From positions 930,001 to 994,000 of the forward strand of contig NZ_FOFM01000001.1 in assembly GCF_900110875.1 (NCBI RefSeq): a stretch of 64,000 nt of DNA. Direction: 5' to 3'. The first letter of the stretch is position 1; the number at the start of each line of letters is the position of its first letter. Below the pieces are notes generated by a model, which was not told the DNA's origin, did not search any database, and was given only the letters and a program-made list of their open reading frames with translations. Made by a program: the position numbers and the translations under genes. The DNA is from Pseudovibrio axinellae. GTDB taxonomy: Bacteria > Pseudomonadota > Alphaproteobacteria > Rhizobiales > Stappiaceae. Below, piece by piece: positions 1 to 9,123 of this stretch.

Positions 1-92
1 GATTGCCCGCGCAAATGTTTCTGATATGTTCTCATATAGAGCATTGGCTTGCCAAAATAGCAAGCCATCTGCAAATCTCTTTTTTGGAGCAA

Positions 93-842
93 TCAGTCAA
101 ACAGAGCGTCAATATCGTCCTGTGTCACCGTACCTGCGTCTACATCCAAAGATGGGCCGTGAAGCAATGCGGCATCGTCCTCGCGCTTATTGATGGCAAG
201 GTTTTCACTGAACTCCTTGAAGCTCTCGATACCGCCCCAGATCTCAATCATACGAATGATGCGTTCTTCCACAAAAGACAGGGTGTTGACCACTTTGCTG
301 ATCCGCTGTCCTGTCAGATCCTGAAAGTTACAGGCTTCAAAGATTGAAACGACTTGTTCGTGAATATCACTAACAAGGCCTTCATGTTCTCCTGGCACCA
401 TTGGCAAAACGGTTGCAGCGTTCTGATCAATCATTTCGGCAGCAGACAGGATTTGTTCCGTTGCGCCTTCAGTACCGGAAACAATGGCATCAAGTTCCAG
501 CGTCACGCGGCCACGTTCGTCATGTTCGACGCTCGCTTTGGTGTGAAGAGCTGCTATTTCTGTTTTGGTTTCGGCGATGGCTTCATAAATTGCATCAAGC
601 TCGCGTTTGAGCTTGGCAGCCTCACCGATTTCTTCGCGAAGCTCTTCAGCAACGCGCCTGGACAGTTCCTGCGGATCGGTTCCCGGCGTCGCCAGCATCT
701 CTTTTAGGCCAGCGATTTCTTCCATGACCTGATTGTGACGAACTGCTTCACCATTGTCCTGGATCGGAGACCCCATTTCGGCGCGTGCACCATGCACTGC
801 GAATTGAGCCTCTGCACGAAAGGTTTTTCTTACAACTGACAT
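93..842 (-). CDS. cheZ: Chemotaxis phosphatase CheZ family protein
   Basis: Predicted phosphatase that removes phosphate from CheY-P in the cytoplasm. The family motif NFQDLTGQRI is present; its Asp175 and Gln179 (numbered from the start chosen here) match the catalytic Asp/Gln of E. coli CheZ. The protein is almost all helical, and it ends in an acidic peptide, DDIDALFD, like the CheY-binding tail of CheZ. I chose the ATG at 842 because GGGGTTGG precedes it closely; an upstream in-frame ATG at 920 would add 26 residues without an obvious ribosome site. No che or flagellar genes lie in the window, so the partner is not visible. Alphaproteobacterial CheZ homologues are only partly characterised, so the exact role is inferred. 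Confidence 0.85.
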   Translation of the reverse strand: MSVVRKTFRAEAQFAVHGARAEMGSPIQDNGEAVRHNQVMEEIAGLKEMLATPGTDPQELSRRVAEELREEIGEAAKLKRELDAIYEAIAETKTEIAALHTKASVEHDERGRVTLELDAIVSGTEGATEQILSAAEMIDQNAATVLPMVPGEHEGLVSDIHEQVVSIFEACNFQDLTGQRISKVVNTLSFVEERIIRMIEIWGGIESFKEFSENLAINKREDDAALLHGPSLDVDAGTVTQDDIDALFD

Positions 843-1296
843 CCCAACCCCGAACTCATAAAGCAAAAATGCTTCAGACTTTAAAGCGGATCGCGCTCCC
901 GTTAGTCCTGCGAAACGCACTTCCTATGTATTTTCTGCCTCTCCTTTACGAACTGGCACAGGTTCGCATAGGCAAGCTCTAAATTACCGATTTTAAAAAG
1001 CAATTTTGATTGCGAAATACGCTGCTTCACGCACCCTCAATCCAACTCGATTCGCATTGCTGCGCCCCGTGTCATCACTCACATACTTCTTAGAGTGTTA
1101 ATTATTAGCTTAGATTTATCTGTATCAAATTTTACCTATTTTTTTTCTAATCCAAACGCGTAGTGGGGTAATAATCGATTAACCCTAGTTCGGACTAGGC
1201 TATTTTATATCGCTAATTTTAACTATTGTTTGAGCCGCAACCCCTATTTTTCGCTAGGTAAATCGAGTCTTTGGCACGACCGAGGGGGAGCACAGC
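843..1296. other. Divergent intergenic region, cheZ / L,D-transpeptidase
   Basis: AT-rich stretch of about 450 bases between two divergently transcribed genes. It must contain both promoters. I see no open frame with a credible ribosome site, no RNA gene and no clear palindromic operator. Confidence 0.5.
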
Positions 1297-2004
1297 ATGT
1301 TCGGGGCAAACGCAAGAGGCAAGGCAAACTGGCTTGTCACATTTTTGGGTATAAGTGGAATGGTGTACGCCTGTGTGACAGCCGCTCAGGCCGAATATAA
1401 ACCCAGAGCGTCAGCTCCACCACCAATTCTCAGCCCTGACCTTTCCAATCCCTGGATTGTTCAAATCCCTCGTTCTCAAGCGCGCGCAGTTCAAAACCTT
1501 GAGCGCTCCAACAAGAAGAAGCGCGCTCAGGCACATTCTAACCGGTATAGCCGCCGCATTCCCAAGCAGTACCTGCCTGCAATTGTAAATTACAAAACCT
1601 CCCATGCGCCCGGAACCGTGGTTATCGATACCACGTCGCGATATCTGTACTTCGTACAAGGTCATGGCAAAGCACGTCGTTATGGGGTTGGTGTGGGGCG
1701 GCCAGGCTTTGAGTGGGCTGGCGTTCATAAGGTGACTCGCAAACGGGAATGGCCAGATTGGCGACCGCCTGCGGAAATGCTGAAGCGTCAGCCAAACCTG
1801 CCGCGTTTCATGCCCGGTGGACCACGGAACCCATTGGGCGCCCGTGCACTCTACCTTGGTTCCACACTCTACCGTATCCATGGGTCAAACGAGCCGTGGA
1901 CCATTGGTCAGGCTGTGTCTTCTGGCTGTATCCGCATGCGCAACGAGGATGTGGCGGAGCTGTACAACATGGTCCCTGTCGGCGCGAAAGTCTTTGTGCG
2001 CTAA
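1297..2004 (+). CDS. L,D-transpeptidase (YkuD domain), secreted
   Basis: Predicted periplasmic L,D-transpeptidase that cross-links peptidoglycan or attaches proteins to it. Residues 1 to about 33 form a signal peptide (basic start, hydrophobic core, AQA before the mature Glu). A basic proline-rich linker follows and the YkuD domain fills about residues 105-235. The catalytic signature is complete: HGSNEPW with His195 and SSGCIRM with Cys211, followed by NEDV. GGGGGAG lies just before the ATG. It is monocistronic and convergent with glcF. Hyphomicrobiales carry many such paralogues, so the specific cross-link cannot be assigned. Confidence 0.92.
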   Translation: MFGANARGKANWLVTFLGISGMVYACVTAAQAEYKPRASAPPPILSPDLSNPWIVQIPRSQARAVQNLERSNKKKRAQAHSNRYSRRIPKQYLPAIVNYKTSHAPGTVVIDTTSRYLYFVQGHGKARRYGVGVGRPGFEWAGVHKVTRKREWPDWRPPAEMLKRQPNLPRFMPGGPRNPLGARALYLGSTLYRIHGSNEPWTIGQAVSSGCIRMRNEDVAELYNMVPVGAKVFVR

Positions 2005-2056
2005 CAACGCCTCCTGTCATACAGCACTCAAGAAACGAAGTGGCTCAAATAAACGG

Positions 2057-3367
2057 TCAGCGGCCGCTTATATGCTCCGGCTTTGGGCCGCCGTAGGCCC
2101 AGTCTAGTAACTCTACTGTGTGGATGACCGGTATTTGTGTTCCGCTTGAGATTTGGGTGATGCAGCCGATGTTTCCTGTGGCGACGAGGTCGGGCTTTGT
2201 GGCTTCCAGATTATTGACCTTACGGTCCCGCAAAGTGGTCGCGATTTCTGGCTGCATGATGTTGTAGGTGCCTGCAGAACCGCAGCAAAGATGGCCTTCC
2301 TGAGGTTCTTTGACAGTGAAGCCCGCGTTTTGGAGCAGCTTCTTGGGTTGGGAGGTGATCTTTTGACCATGCTGCATGGAACATGCGGAGTGGTAGGTGA
2401 CTGTCAGTTGTTCTTTGAGCTGGGCTTCTCCCAAATCCTGCTCAATGAGAAACTCAATAATGTCCTTTGCCATTGCTGAGATCTGTTCGGCCTTTTGTGC
2501 ATATTCCGGGTCGTCACGCAGCATGAAACCGTAGTCTTTAATAGTGGTCCCGCAGCCAGAAGCTGTGATGATGACCGCATCCAGCCCCTCACCTGCCATC
2601 TCTTTCATCCATACGTCAATGTTGGCTTTGGCCTGTTCGTTGGAAGCTTCCTCTTTGCCCATATGGTGGACCAGCGCCCCGCAACAGCCCTCCCCTTTTG
2701 GGAAAACAACCTCATAGCCGATGCGGGTAAGCAGGCGCGTGGTGGCATCGTTAATAGATGGGGCCAGTACGCTTTGCGCACAGCCTTTCAGAATGGCAAC
2801 GCGTCCCTTTCGCTGCGTTTTTGGCGCAACTGTATCTTGTCCAACAAACTGAGAGGGGTGTGATGCTTTTGAAGGGGTAAGTGTCAGCATGGCACCAAGC
2901 TTGGCGAGTGTTCCGCCACATTTCTTTAAAAGACCTGCCAATGGGCGAGCATAAAATGCAGCTGCAATGGCGAGACGGAAACGGCCAGGCCGAGGCAGGA
3001 TGGCCTGTAACGCAGCTCTGAGAATCCGCTCTTGCAGAGGGCGCTTAAAAGTGCTGTCGATATGGATGCGGGCATGGTCTACCAGATGCATGTAATTTAC
3101 ACCTGATGGGCATGTGGTCATGCATGACAGACACGACAAACAGCGGTCGATATGCTTGACCGTTCTGGCATCTGCTGGCCGATCATTTTCAAGCATTTCT
3201 TTGATGAGATAAATGCGTCCTCTCGGACTATCCAATTCATCCCCTAGGAGGACAAACGTGGGACAGGTGGCTGTACAAAACCCACAATGAACGCACTTGC
3301 GCAGGATATCTTCTGAAACAGCCGTGGCACTGTCTTTGAGTTGTTCTGGCGTAAAGTTGGTTTGCAT
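2057..3367 (-). CDS. glcF: Glycolate oxidase iron-sulfur subunit GlcF
   Basis: Electron-transfer subunit of the GlcDEF complex, which oxidises glycolate to glyoxylate at the membrane. Two ferredoxin-type 4Fe-4S motifs are visible at Cys25/28/31/35 and Cys76/79/82/86, each ending in Cys-Pro. Two CCG domains follow, with GCCGALVHH in the middle and CCGSAGTYN near the C-terminus. The length of 436 is slightly above the E. coli protein. It is the last gene of glcD-glcE-glcF and starts 3 bases after the glcE stop, which indicates translational coupling. No terminator with a T-run is obvious before the convergent transpeptidase gene. Confidence 0.95.
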   Translation of the reverse strand: MQTNFTPEQLKDSATAVSEDILRKCVHCGFCTATCPTFVLLGDELDSPRGRIYLIKEMLENDRPADARTVKHIDRCLSCLSCMTTCPSGVNYMHLVDHARIHIDSTFKRPLQERILRAALQAILPRPGRFRLAIAAAFYARPLAGLLKKCGGTLAKLGAMLTLTPSKASHPSQFVGQDTVAPKTQRKGRVAILKGCAQSVLAPSINDATTRLLTRIGYEVVFPKGEGCCGALVHHMGKEEASNEQAKANIDVWMKEMAGEGLDAVIITASGCGTTIKDYGFMLRDDPEYAQKAEQISAMAKDIIEFLIEQDLGEAQLKEQLTVTYHSACSMQHGQKITSQPKKLLQNAGFTVKEPQEGHLCCGSAGTYNIMQPEIATTLRDRKVNNLEATKPDLVATGNIGCITQISSGTQIPVIHTVELLDWAYGGPKPEHISGR

Positions 3368-3370
3368 GAA

Positions 3371-4585
3371 CTAAATACTCGCGTACATACGGCCTGGGTT
3401 AAGGACACTATGCGGATCGAACTGTGCTTTGAGGCGCCGTGTAATGCCGCGCAGAGCCTCTGGCTGTTGCTGAAAGACATCAATGCTTGCACGTAGTTCC
3501 GCGCTGGCTCGCAAAAGCGTGGCATGACCGCCGCCATTGTCAGCTATAATCCGGCGTAAAGGAACATCGTGTGGTTCGTTGCCTTGCATTTCTATCCAGA
3601 TCAAACCACCGGCCCAATCTGCCATCCAGCGGATCGCAAATCTCTTTTCAAGCTCAGCAATAACCTTATGTCCTGCTGTTGGGCTGACGGAAACTTTCCA
3701 AAGTGGGTTTTTGGCACCGACAAATGGGCTTAAATCTCTAAGATTGACCCAAATATTCTTAGAGTTCTGCTTATCCAGCACGTCCTGCGATGTAAATCGT
3801 GCAAGGATACGGCGCAGCTTTTCCAGCCGATAGTCGATGGACACCGCAATCCCCTCCAGCCTGAGCAATGTTGCGGAGTTGTGGTGGGCAAGCGAACCTA
3901 TTCCTTGTGGCAGGTGCGCGGCAGAAGAGACTTCTGCAGAGGAGCCCATCGCCTCAGACATTGCGCCGGATGCCTCCTGAGCTGTCAAACCCCAAAGGAC
4001 TAAGGTGCATTCTTTGGCAGCCCGCGGAAGAACCTTTAAAGAGAAGCTGGTTGCCACAGCCAATGTGCCCCAAGAGGAGCAAAAGCCGCGTGACAAATCA
4101 TACCCGGTTACGTTTTTTACAACACGTCCGCCGGCTTTGAAGATTTCACCACGTCCCGAAACCGCCTCCAACCCCAAGACATGATCGCGCGCAGCTCCAG
4201 CCTTCAATCGCCTGGGGCCAGACAGGTTGGTGGCCAACACCCCGCCAATGGTACCCGACTGACTGGGTGTGGTGCCCAAAACAGCACTTAGGTCTGCCGG
4301 TTCGAATGGAAGTTCCTGATTGTGTTGTTTGAGTAGCTCGTTCACCTCTTGCAAAGGAGTGCCAGCCTTTACCGTCAACACCAGTTCAGCTGGGTCATAG
4401 TCGATGATGCCAGTGATCCCAGAAACGCGCAATGTGTGGGCGCTCTGTACAGCCCTTCCCCATTTGCGTTTGGACCCGTGGCCAATCACCTCCAGCGGCG
4501 TGCGCTCGGCGGCAGCCCATTTGATCACGGCTTCCAGCTCCTGAGCCGTGCCTGGGTGGAAACCCTCTCCCTTGGTTTCTTCCAT
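3371..4585 (-). CDS. glcE: Glycolate oxidase FAD-binding subunit GlcE
   Basis: Second flavoprotein subunit of glycolate oxidase. It has an N-terminal PCMH-type FAD domain with GHGSKRKWG, the GTIGGVLATNLSGPRR segment and KNVTGYDLSR, all typical of GlcE. A shorter C-terminal half lacks the full catalytic cap found in GlcD. It lies 27 bases after glcD and 3 bases before glcF in one operon. The ATG at 4585 gives the usual length for the family (about 400, against 350 in E. coli, with a slightly longer C-terminal part). Confidence 0.94.
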   Translation of the reverse strand: MEETKGEGFHPGTAQELEAVIKWAAAERTPLEVIGHGSKRKWGRAVQSAHTLRVSGITGIIDYDPAELVLTVKAGTPLQEVNELLKQHNQELPFEPADLSAVLGTTPSQSGTIGGVLATNLSGPRRLKAGAARDHVLGLEAVSGRGEIFKAGGRVVKNVTGYDLSRGFCSSWGTLAVATSFSLKVLPRAAKECTLVLWGLTAQEASGAMSEAMGSSAEVSSAAHLPQGIGSLAHHNSATLLRLEGIAVSIDYRLEKLRRILARFTSQDVLDKQNSKNIWVNLRDLSPFVGAKNPLWKVSVSPTAGHKVIAELEKRFAIRWMADWAGGLIWIEMQGNEPHDVPLRRIIADNGGGHATLLRASAELRASIDVFQQQPEALRGITRRLKAQFDPHSVLNPGRMYASI

Positions 4586-4612
4586 ATCAATTCTCTTTGT
4601 TTGGTCTGCGGC

Positions 4613-6109
4613 CTAAAAGCGCGGAATATCCGGGAATGGCAGTTGACCCTGATGCACGTGCATGATCCCCAGCTCTGCACAACGGTGCAACACAGGGAAC
4701 ACCTTGCCCGGATTAAGAAGTTGCTTTTCATCAAAAGCGCATTTAATGCGCTGCTGCTGTTTCAAGTCGTCTTCGGTGAACATTTCCGGCATGAGATCGC
4801 GCTTTTCAATACCAACACCATGCTCTCCCGTGAGCACGCCGCCGACCCTGACACACAAACGCAATATGTCTGCACCGAAGGCTTCGGCAGCAGCCAGTTC
4901 TCCGGGCTTGTTGGCATCATAAAGGATGAGTGGGTGCAGGTTTCCATCGCCTGCGTGAAACACGTTAGCGACGCGCAGGCCGTGTTTTTTGCTCAGCTCT
5001 TGCATGTCTTGCAGAACTTGCGGCAAGGCTGCGCGCGGAATGGTGCCATCCATGCACAAATAGTCCGGCGAGATACGACCAACCGCTGGAAATGCAGCCT
5101 TACGGCCTGCCCAGAAGGTGTTGCGCTCTTCCTCTGACTGAGAGACGCGCAGGTATGATGAGCCGTTTTGCTCTGCAATGGTACTGACACGCTGCAACAG
5201 GTCATCCACCTCTGCCTCAGGACCATCCAGCTCCACAATCATCAGGGCGTCCACATCTAATGGGTAACCGGCATTTACAAAGTCTTCAGCCGCCGAGATT
5301 GCGAGCTTATCCATCAGCTCCATACCACCTGGAATGATGCCTGCTGCAATGATATCAGCCACACATTTTCCCGCCTGCTCGGAGGTTGGAAAGCCGATCA
5401 AGGCTGCGCGTGCGGTCTCTGGTTTTTGCAGAACGCGCACGGTCACTTCCGTCACAACGGCGAGCAGGCCTTCTGATCCTGTGAGCAGCGCCAGCAGATC
5501 GTAACCTTCACAATCTAAATGCTTGCCGCCTAACCGGATGACCTCTCCAGTGATGAGGACTATTTCCAAACCCAGCAGGTTGTTCGTGGTCAGGCCATAT
5601 TTAAGGGAGTGCACCCCACCGGAGTTTTCAGCAATGTTGCCGCCAATTGAACAGGCGATCTGGGAGGACGGATCGGGGGCATAATAAAACCCCTCATACT
5701 CCACAGCCTTCGTTATGCCAAGGTTGGTAACACCTGGCTGTGTAACAACTGCCCGATTTTCAAAATCAATTTCCAAAATACGGTTGAACTTCATCATGGA
5801 GAGCAGCACACCGTCTTCCAAGGGCAAAGCGCCACCAGACAACGAAGTTCCAGCACCACGGGGAACCACTTTTACATCATTATCGTAACAGTATTTGAGG
5901 ACTCTTGAGACCTGATCGACACTTTCTGGCAAGACCACAACAAGAGGGAGTTGGCGGTAGGCTGTAAGAGCGTCAGTCTCATATGGGCGCATCTCGATTT
6001 CGTTGCAGATAACGCCTTCTCCGGGGACGATTTTCTGCAGATCGGCCACAATTTTTTCACGCTTTGCAAGCGTTTCCTGTGACGATTTTGGCATAGCAAT
6101 CGCTGCCAT
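4613..6109 (-). CDS. glcD: Glycolate oxidase catalytic subunit GlcD
   Basis: FAD-linked 2-hydroxyacid dehydrogenase, the catalytic subunit that oxidises glycolate (and D-lactate in some relatives). The FAD_binding_4 domain carries the PRGAGTSLSGGALP stretch and SIGGNIAENSGGVHSLKYG. The C-terminal oxidase domain has FHAGDGNLHP and LTGEHGVGIEKR. I chose the ATG at 6109: GGAGGGACGCCTG lies directly before it, and the protein is then 499 residues, the same length as E. coli GlcD. In-frame codons at 6127 and 6199 are less well supported. It is the first gene of the operon and divergent from a cytochrome c gene. Confidence 0.95.
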   Translation of the reverse strand: MAAIAMPKSSQETLAKREKIVADLQKIVPGEGVICNEIEMRPYETDALTAYRQLPLVVVLPESVDQVSRVLKYCYDNDVKVVPRGAGTSLSGGALPLEDGVLLSMMKFNRILEIDFENRAVVTQPGVTNLGITKAVEYEGFYYAPDPSSQIACSIGGNIAENSGGVHSLKYGLTTNNLLGLEIVLITGEVIRLGGKHLDCEGYDLLALLTGSEGLLAVVTEVTVRVLQKPETARAALIGFPTSEQAGKCVADIIAAGIIPGGMELMDKLAISAAEDFVNAGYPLDVDALMIVELDGPEAEVDDLLQRVSTIAEQNGSSYLRVSQSEEERNTFWAGRKAAFPAVGRISPDYLCMDGTIPRAALPQVLQDMQELSKKHGLRVANVFHAGDGNLHPLILYDANKPGELAAAEAFGADILRLCVRVGGVLTGEHGVGIEKRDLMPEMFTEDDLKQQQRIKCAFDEKQLLNPGKVFPVLHRCAELGIMHVHQGQLPFPDIPRF

Positions 6110-6448
6110 CAGGCGTCCCTCCAACATCACGGCTCGTAATTTTATTTCCAAACAACATACTTGTTTGTACTTAGTGCGCACAATGTGTGAGACTGTCATA
6201 ATTTATGCAAAGATAAAAGCCGCATTAAGTCTATTGTGCCGTAAAAACAAATGCTTCACATTCGCGTGAATTTGATCCAAGACAACAAGTCTACATTGGT
6301 TTGTGCTTATGATCACTTCAGTCCGCGACAATATGCCGTAACAATATATACGCAGGTAACGTCGAATCTATGGAAACTCTCCCATGAGTTAGACTATGTT
6401 GTTGTCTATTCGCGGTTACCTATATGATTTAGTTGAAAGGATAAAAAT
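6110..6448. other. Divergent intergenic region, glcD / cytochrome c
   Basis: About 340 bases holding the promoters of glcDEF (minus) and the cytochrome c gene (plus). No GlcC-type regulator gene is adjacent. I could not define a convincing operator; a weak FNR-like match at 6272-6285 was considered and rejected. Confidence 0.45.
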
Positions 6449-6847
6449 ATGAAGCAGTTGGGCGTCGTTGCAGCGCTAGCATTGCTGGTAAGCTCAGGTG
6501 CGGCATTCGCTGAAGGCGATGTCACTAAGGGTGCTAAAGTTTTCAAAAAGTGTAAAGCGTGTCACTCTATTGGCGAAAAAGCCAAGAACAAGGTTGGCCC
6601 ACAGCTTAACGGCATTGTTGGCGCAGGCTGGGGCGAAGTTGAAGGCTACAAGTACTCCAAACCTCTTCTGGCTGGTAAAGCAGAAGGCAAAGTTTGGGAC
6701 GTAGCTACACTGAACGCCTACCTTGAAAAGCCAAAGAAAGTTATCCCTAAAGGTAAAATGGCTTTCGCAGGTCTTAGAAAAGAAGGTCAGCGCGAAGACG
6801 TTATCGCGTACATCGCACAGTTCAATAAAGACGGTTCTGAGAAATAA
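6449..6847 (+). CDS. Periplasmic class I cytochrome c (c2/c550-like)
   Basis: Small soluble electron carrier. Residues 1-21 are a signal peptide ending in AFA. The mature protein has one haem c site, CKACH at Cys35/Cys38/His39, an LNGIVG segment and the distal ligand region KMAFAGL, followed by a C-terminal helix (EDVIAYIAQF), the layout of cytochrome c2. AAAGGA lies 7 bases before the ATG and a strong terminator follows, so it is monocistronic. It is likely to shuttle electrons between the bc1 complex and an oxidase. Its position opposite glcDEF could be chance, since glycolate oxidase usually reduces quinone. Confidence 0.93.
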   Translation: MKQLGVVAALALLVSSGAAFAEGDVTKGAKVFKKCKACHSIGEKAKNKVGPQLNGIVGAGWGEVEGYKYSKPLLAGKAEGKVWDVATLNAYLEKPKKVIPKGKMAFAGLRKEGQREDVIAYIAQFNKDGSEK

Positions 6848-6873
6848 TTTATTTCCGGATCTGCTGAAAATAA

Positions 6874-6899
6874 AGGGTCGCACGAATGCGGCCCTTTTT
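6874..6899 (+). terminator. Rho-independent terminator of the cytochrome c gene
   Basis: Stem AGGGTCGC (6874-6881) pairs with GCGGCCCT (6888-6895), with one G-T pair and a 6-base loop, followed by a run of T. It lies 27 bases after the stop codon. Confidence 0.9.
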
Positions 6900-6917
6900 C
6901 ATTTATCCAGACATGCT

Positions 6918-7370
6918 CTAGCCTGTCACACGCCGCACCATCATACTCGCTGAAACTGGAATACCGTTGTAATCCGTCATGAATTGCTTGGTAAGCGCAA
7001 ATCCAAATCGCTCATAAAGGCGTATGGCGGGCAGGTTTGAGCTGACAACGTATAGTATTGCCTCGCCTTTTATTTTGTCCAGGACATGTTGCATGAGCGT
7101 TTTGCCAATGCCGGCTCCACGGCCTTCAGGATGCACAAACAAAGCTGTGATTTCTGAGTGCTTTCGAGCGGCATATCCGACAATTTCCTGCTGCTCGTAC
7201 ACGACAATCTGTGAGGCTAACAGGCCCTTGAAACGCCTGTTGTCCTGATCAAGAGGAAGAAACTCAAACGTTTGATCCTCGAAGGTTAGTTCATCCAGTT
7301 TGGATCTGGCATAGATCTCCTGGATACGCGGAAAATCTGTTTCTCGAAAAGGTCTTATGGTCAATTGCAT
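6918..7370 (-). CDS. GNAT family N-acetyltransferase
   Basis: Acetyl-CoA-dependent acetyltransferase of about 150 residues, one GNAT domain and nothing else. Motif A is clear: ITALFVHPEGRGAGIGKTL, with the acetyl-CoA pyrophosphate loop RGAGIG. The C-terminal NLPAIRLYERFGF is the usual motif B. The substrate cannot be read from the sequence. Start choice is uncertain: AGGGGA abuts the ATG at 7370, whereas a TTG two codons later (7364) has the same AGGGGA at ideal spacing. The gene is 57 bases downstream of nfsB on the same strand. Confidence 0.85.
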   Translation of the reverse strand: MQLTIRPFRETDFPRIQEIYARSKLDELTFEDQTFEFLPLDQDNRRFKGLLASQIVVYEQQEIVGYAARKHSEITALFVHPEGRGAGIGKTLMQHVLDKIKGEAILYVVSSNLPAIRLYERFGFALTKQFMTDYNGIPVSASMMVRRVTG

Positions 7371-7427
7371 TCCCCTGAAGAAGGGCTAGAGGATACAGCC
7401 CTCCTTGTATTTGGCAATGCGGTTTGA

Positions 7428-8084
7428 TCAGGCCAGTTGTGTGATGATTTCGTCTTCTGGCAGACGTGATTTTGGCAAGGCTGCATTGAAGTCATCTTCA
7501 TGACGGTAACCAAGCGCGATCAAAGCAACAGCGCGGTAGCCCTTTTCAATCAGGCCGAATTCTTCGTTCAGAGCCTGTGCATCCACACCTTCGATTGGCA
7601 CTGCATCAATGCCCAGCGCACCTGCGCCCAGCAGCACGGTTCCCATGTTCAGGTAGACCTGCTTTTCCATCCAGTGGTCTGCGTCTTTCAGCTCGTCGCG
7701 GTGGATACCAACGAACTTGGAACGCCCTGCTTTGACGGTTTCCTTGACTGCCGGATCTGTAAAGCGTTTGTCGTTTTCTTCTGCTTCTAAAATGCGTGTC
7801 AGATACTCATCCGAAATCTCAGTTTTAACGCAGAATACGATGACGTGAGAGGAGTTGAGAACCTTGGCGTTGTTGAAGGCAAACATGCCTTGCGTGCCTT
7901 TAGAGACGCGCTCGCGCCCACCTTGCGTATCTGCGATGATAAAGTGCCATGGCTGCGTATTCACACTGGACGGGCTGAAGCGCAGCAGGGATTTGATGTG
8001 GTCGAACTGCTCAGCCGAAACGCGCTTGGTCGGGTCAAACGCCTTTGTTGAGTAGCGGCTTAGTGCAACATCTTTCACGTTCAT
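7428..8084 (-). CDS. nfsB: Oxygen-insensitive NAD(P)H nitroreductase, NfsB family
   Basis: FMN flavoprotein that reduces nitroaromatics and quinones with two-electron transfer; in related enzymes dihydropteridine is also reduced. It is 218 residues against 217 in E. coli NfsB and aligns along its whole length: RYSTKAFDPTKR and SPSSVNTQPWHFI near the N-terminus, KQVYLNMGTVLLGAGALG and DAVPIEG in the centre, and LPKSRLPEDE at the end. GGAAAA precedes the ATG. It is followed by the GNAT gene and may be co-transcribed with it. Confidence 0.94.
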   Translation of the reverse strand: MNVKDVALSRYSTKAFDPTKRVSAEQFDHIKSLLRFSPSSVNTQPWHFIIADTQGGRERVSKGTQGMFAFNNAKVLNSSHVIVFCVKTEISDEYLTRILEAEENDKRFTDPAVKETVKAGRSKFVGIHRDELKDADHWMEKQVYLNMGTVLLGAGALGIDAVPIEGVDAQALNEEFGLIEKGYRAVALIALGYRHEDDFNAALPKSRLPEDEIITQLA

Positions 8085-8307
8085 TCTTATTTTCCGATTT
8101 ATTGTCTTTTGGAGATCTTAGCTGATAAATAACAATAAGTTTTTCTTAAACAAGTATGCAGGGCGCCAATTTTTCATGTGCCATATGCACTTTATGAGCA
8201 TGGCCCTCACTGCTGAAGGAGCATTGCGGTCTGTTTAAAATTATGGCACGCAGATAACATCGATTGAAATTTTGTGTTGCTCTGAGATTACAGGATTTCC
8301 AGTATTC

Positions 8308-9123
8308 ATGGCCAAACAGAGACGCCCCAAATTTAAAAAAGACGCGCGGGTCGGTTTGTTTGTGTCGTGTACGACAAACCTGTTCCGGCCTTCCTTGATC
8401 AAAGCGGGCGTACATCTGCTTGAAAAAGCAGGATACATCGTAGAAGTTCCTCCCCTTCAAAACTGTTGTGGCCTTATCTCGCTCCGCTCCGGTGAACCGG
8501 AGGATGCAAAGGATATGGCCAAGCAGGTCATTTCTCAGTTTGGTCACTATGATTTTGTTGGCGTACTCTCGCCGTTTTGCGCTGCGGTTTTTGACCGGGC
8601 TTACCCTTCTCTCCTTGGTGAGCAATCAGAGGAACTAGCGACACACGCCAACCGGTTTCGCAAGAGCTGCTTTGAGGTATCTGACCTTGTGCTGGCATCA
8701 CCGTTTGCTTTAAAGGCCCTCTCGGAATTTACGGGTAGCATAGCGTTTCTCGATGTTTCTGGAGAACCAAATCTTTTTGGCAGTCAGGTCTCCTCACGCC
8801 TGTTACTTGGGCAAATGAAGCAGGCGCACATTGTTGATTTGCCGCAGATCTGTGCCTCGCAGGTCGACGGCGCACCAGATGGCACAATTTCACCAGAGCT
8901 TGGAAGCAAAGGTTTGGACGGTGTGCTGCGTACAGTTCGCTCTTGCGGGGCTGGCACATTGGTTTCGACAGACCTTGCGCTTTTGATGGAGCTGTCCAGC
9001 CATCTGCGCAAATTTGGATCAGCAATCGAACTGCGCCCTGTTTTGGAAGTGCTGGCCGGTGACCTAGGCTCCATGCCCATAGGAATTAGTGCGCGCGCAA
9101 TGGCTGGACAATCGCTTTTCTGA
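8308..9123 (+). CDS. Orphan LutA/YkgE-like (Fe-S)-binding CCG-domain protein, second domain degenerate
   Basis: Resembles LutA/YkgE, the CCG-domain subunit of the L-lactate oxidation complex LutABC. The first CCG domain is recognisable: FVSCTTNLFRPSL, LEKAGYIVEVPP, then NCCGL with the spacing seen in YkgE. In the second half the expected CCG motif and the paired Cys of the terminal domain are missing; where YkgE has GADVSCL this protein has STDLALL, although the final helix before EVL still aligns. No lutB or lutC lies nearby. The ATG at 8308 is preferred over a TTG at 8272. It could be a redox-inactive paralogue or a different oxidoreductase subunit. Confidence 0.72.
   Translation: MAKQRRPKFKKDARVGLFVSCTTNLFRPSLIKAGVHLLEKAGYIVEVPPLQNCCGLISLRSGEPEDAKDMAKQVISQFGHYDFVGVLSPFCAAVFDRAYPSLLGEQSEELATHANRFRKSCFEVSDLVLASPFALKALSEFTGSIAFLDVSGEPNLFGSQVSSRLLLGQMKQAHIVDLPQICASQVDGAPDGTISPELGSKGLDGVLRTVRSCGAGTLVSTDLALLMELSSHLRKFGSAIELRPVLEVLAGDLGSMPIGISARAMAGQSLF

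Noticed and set aside
4349-5137. Long plus-strand open frame of 262 codons
   Set aside because: It lies wholly antisense to glcE/glcD, has no ribosome site and shows no family resemblance; the minus-strand genes are certain.
6272-6285. FNR-like sequence between glcD and the cytochrome c gene
   Set aside because: Only the left half-site is good (TTGAT); the right half reads GACAA, and the distance to the gene is large.
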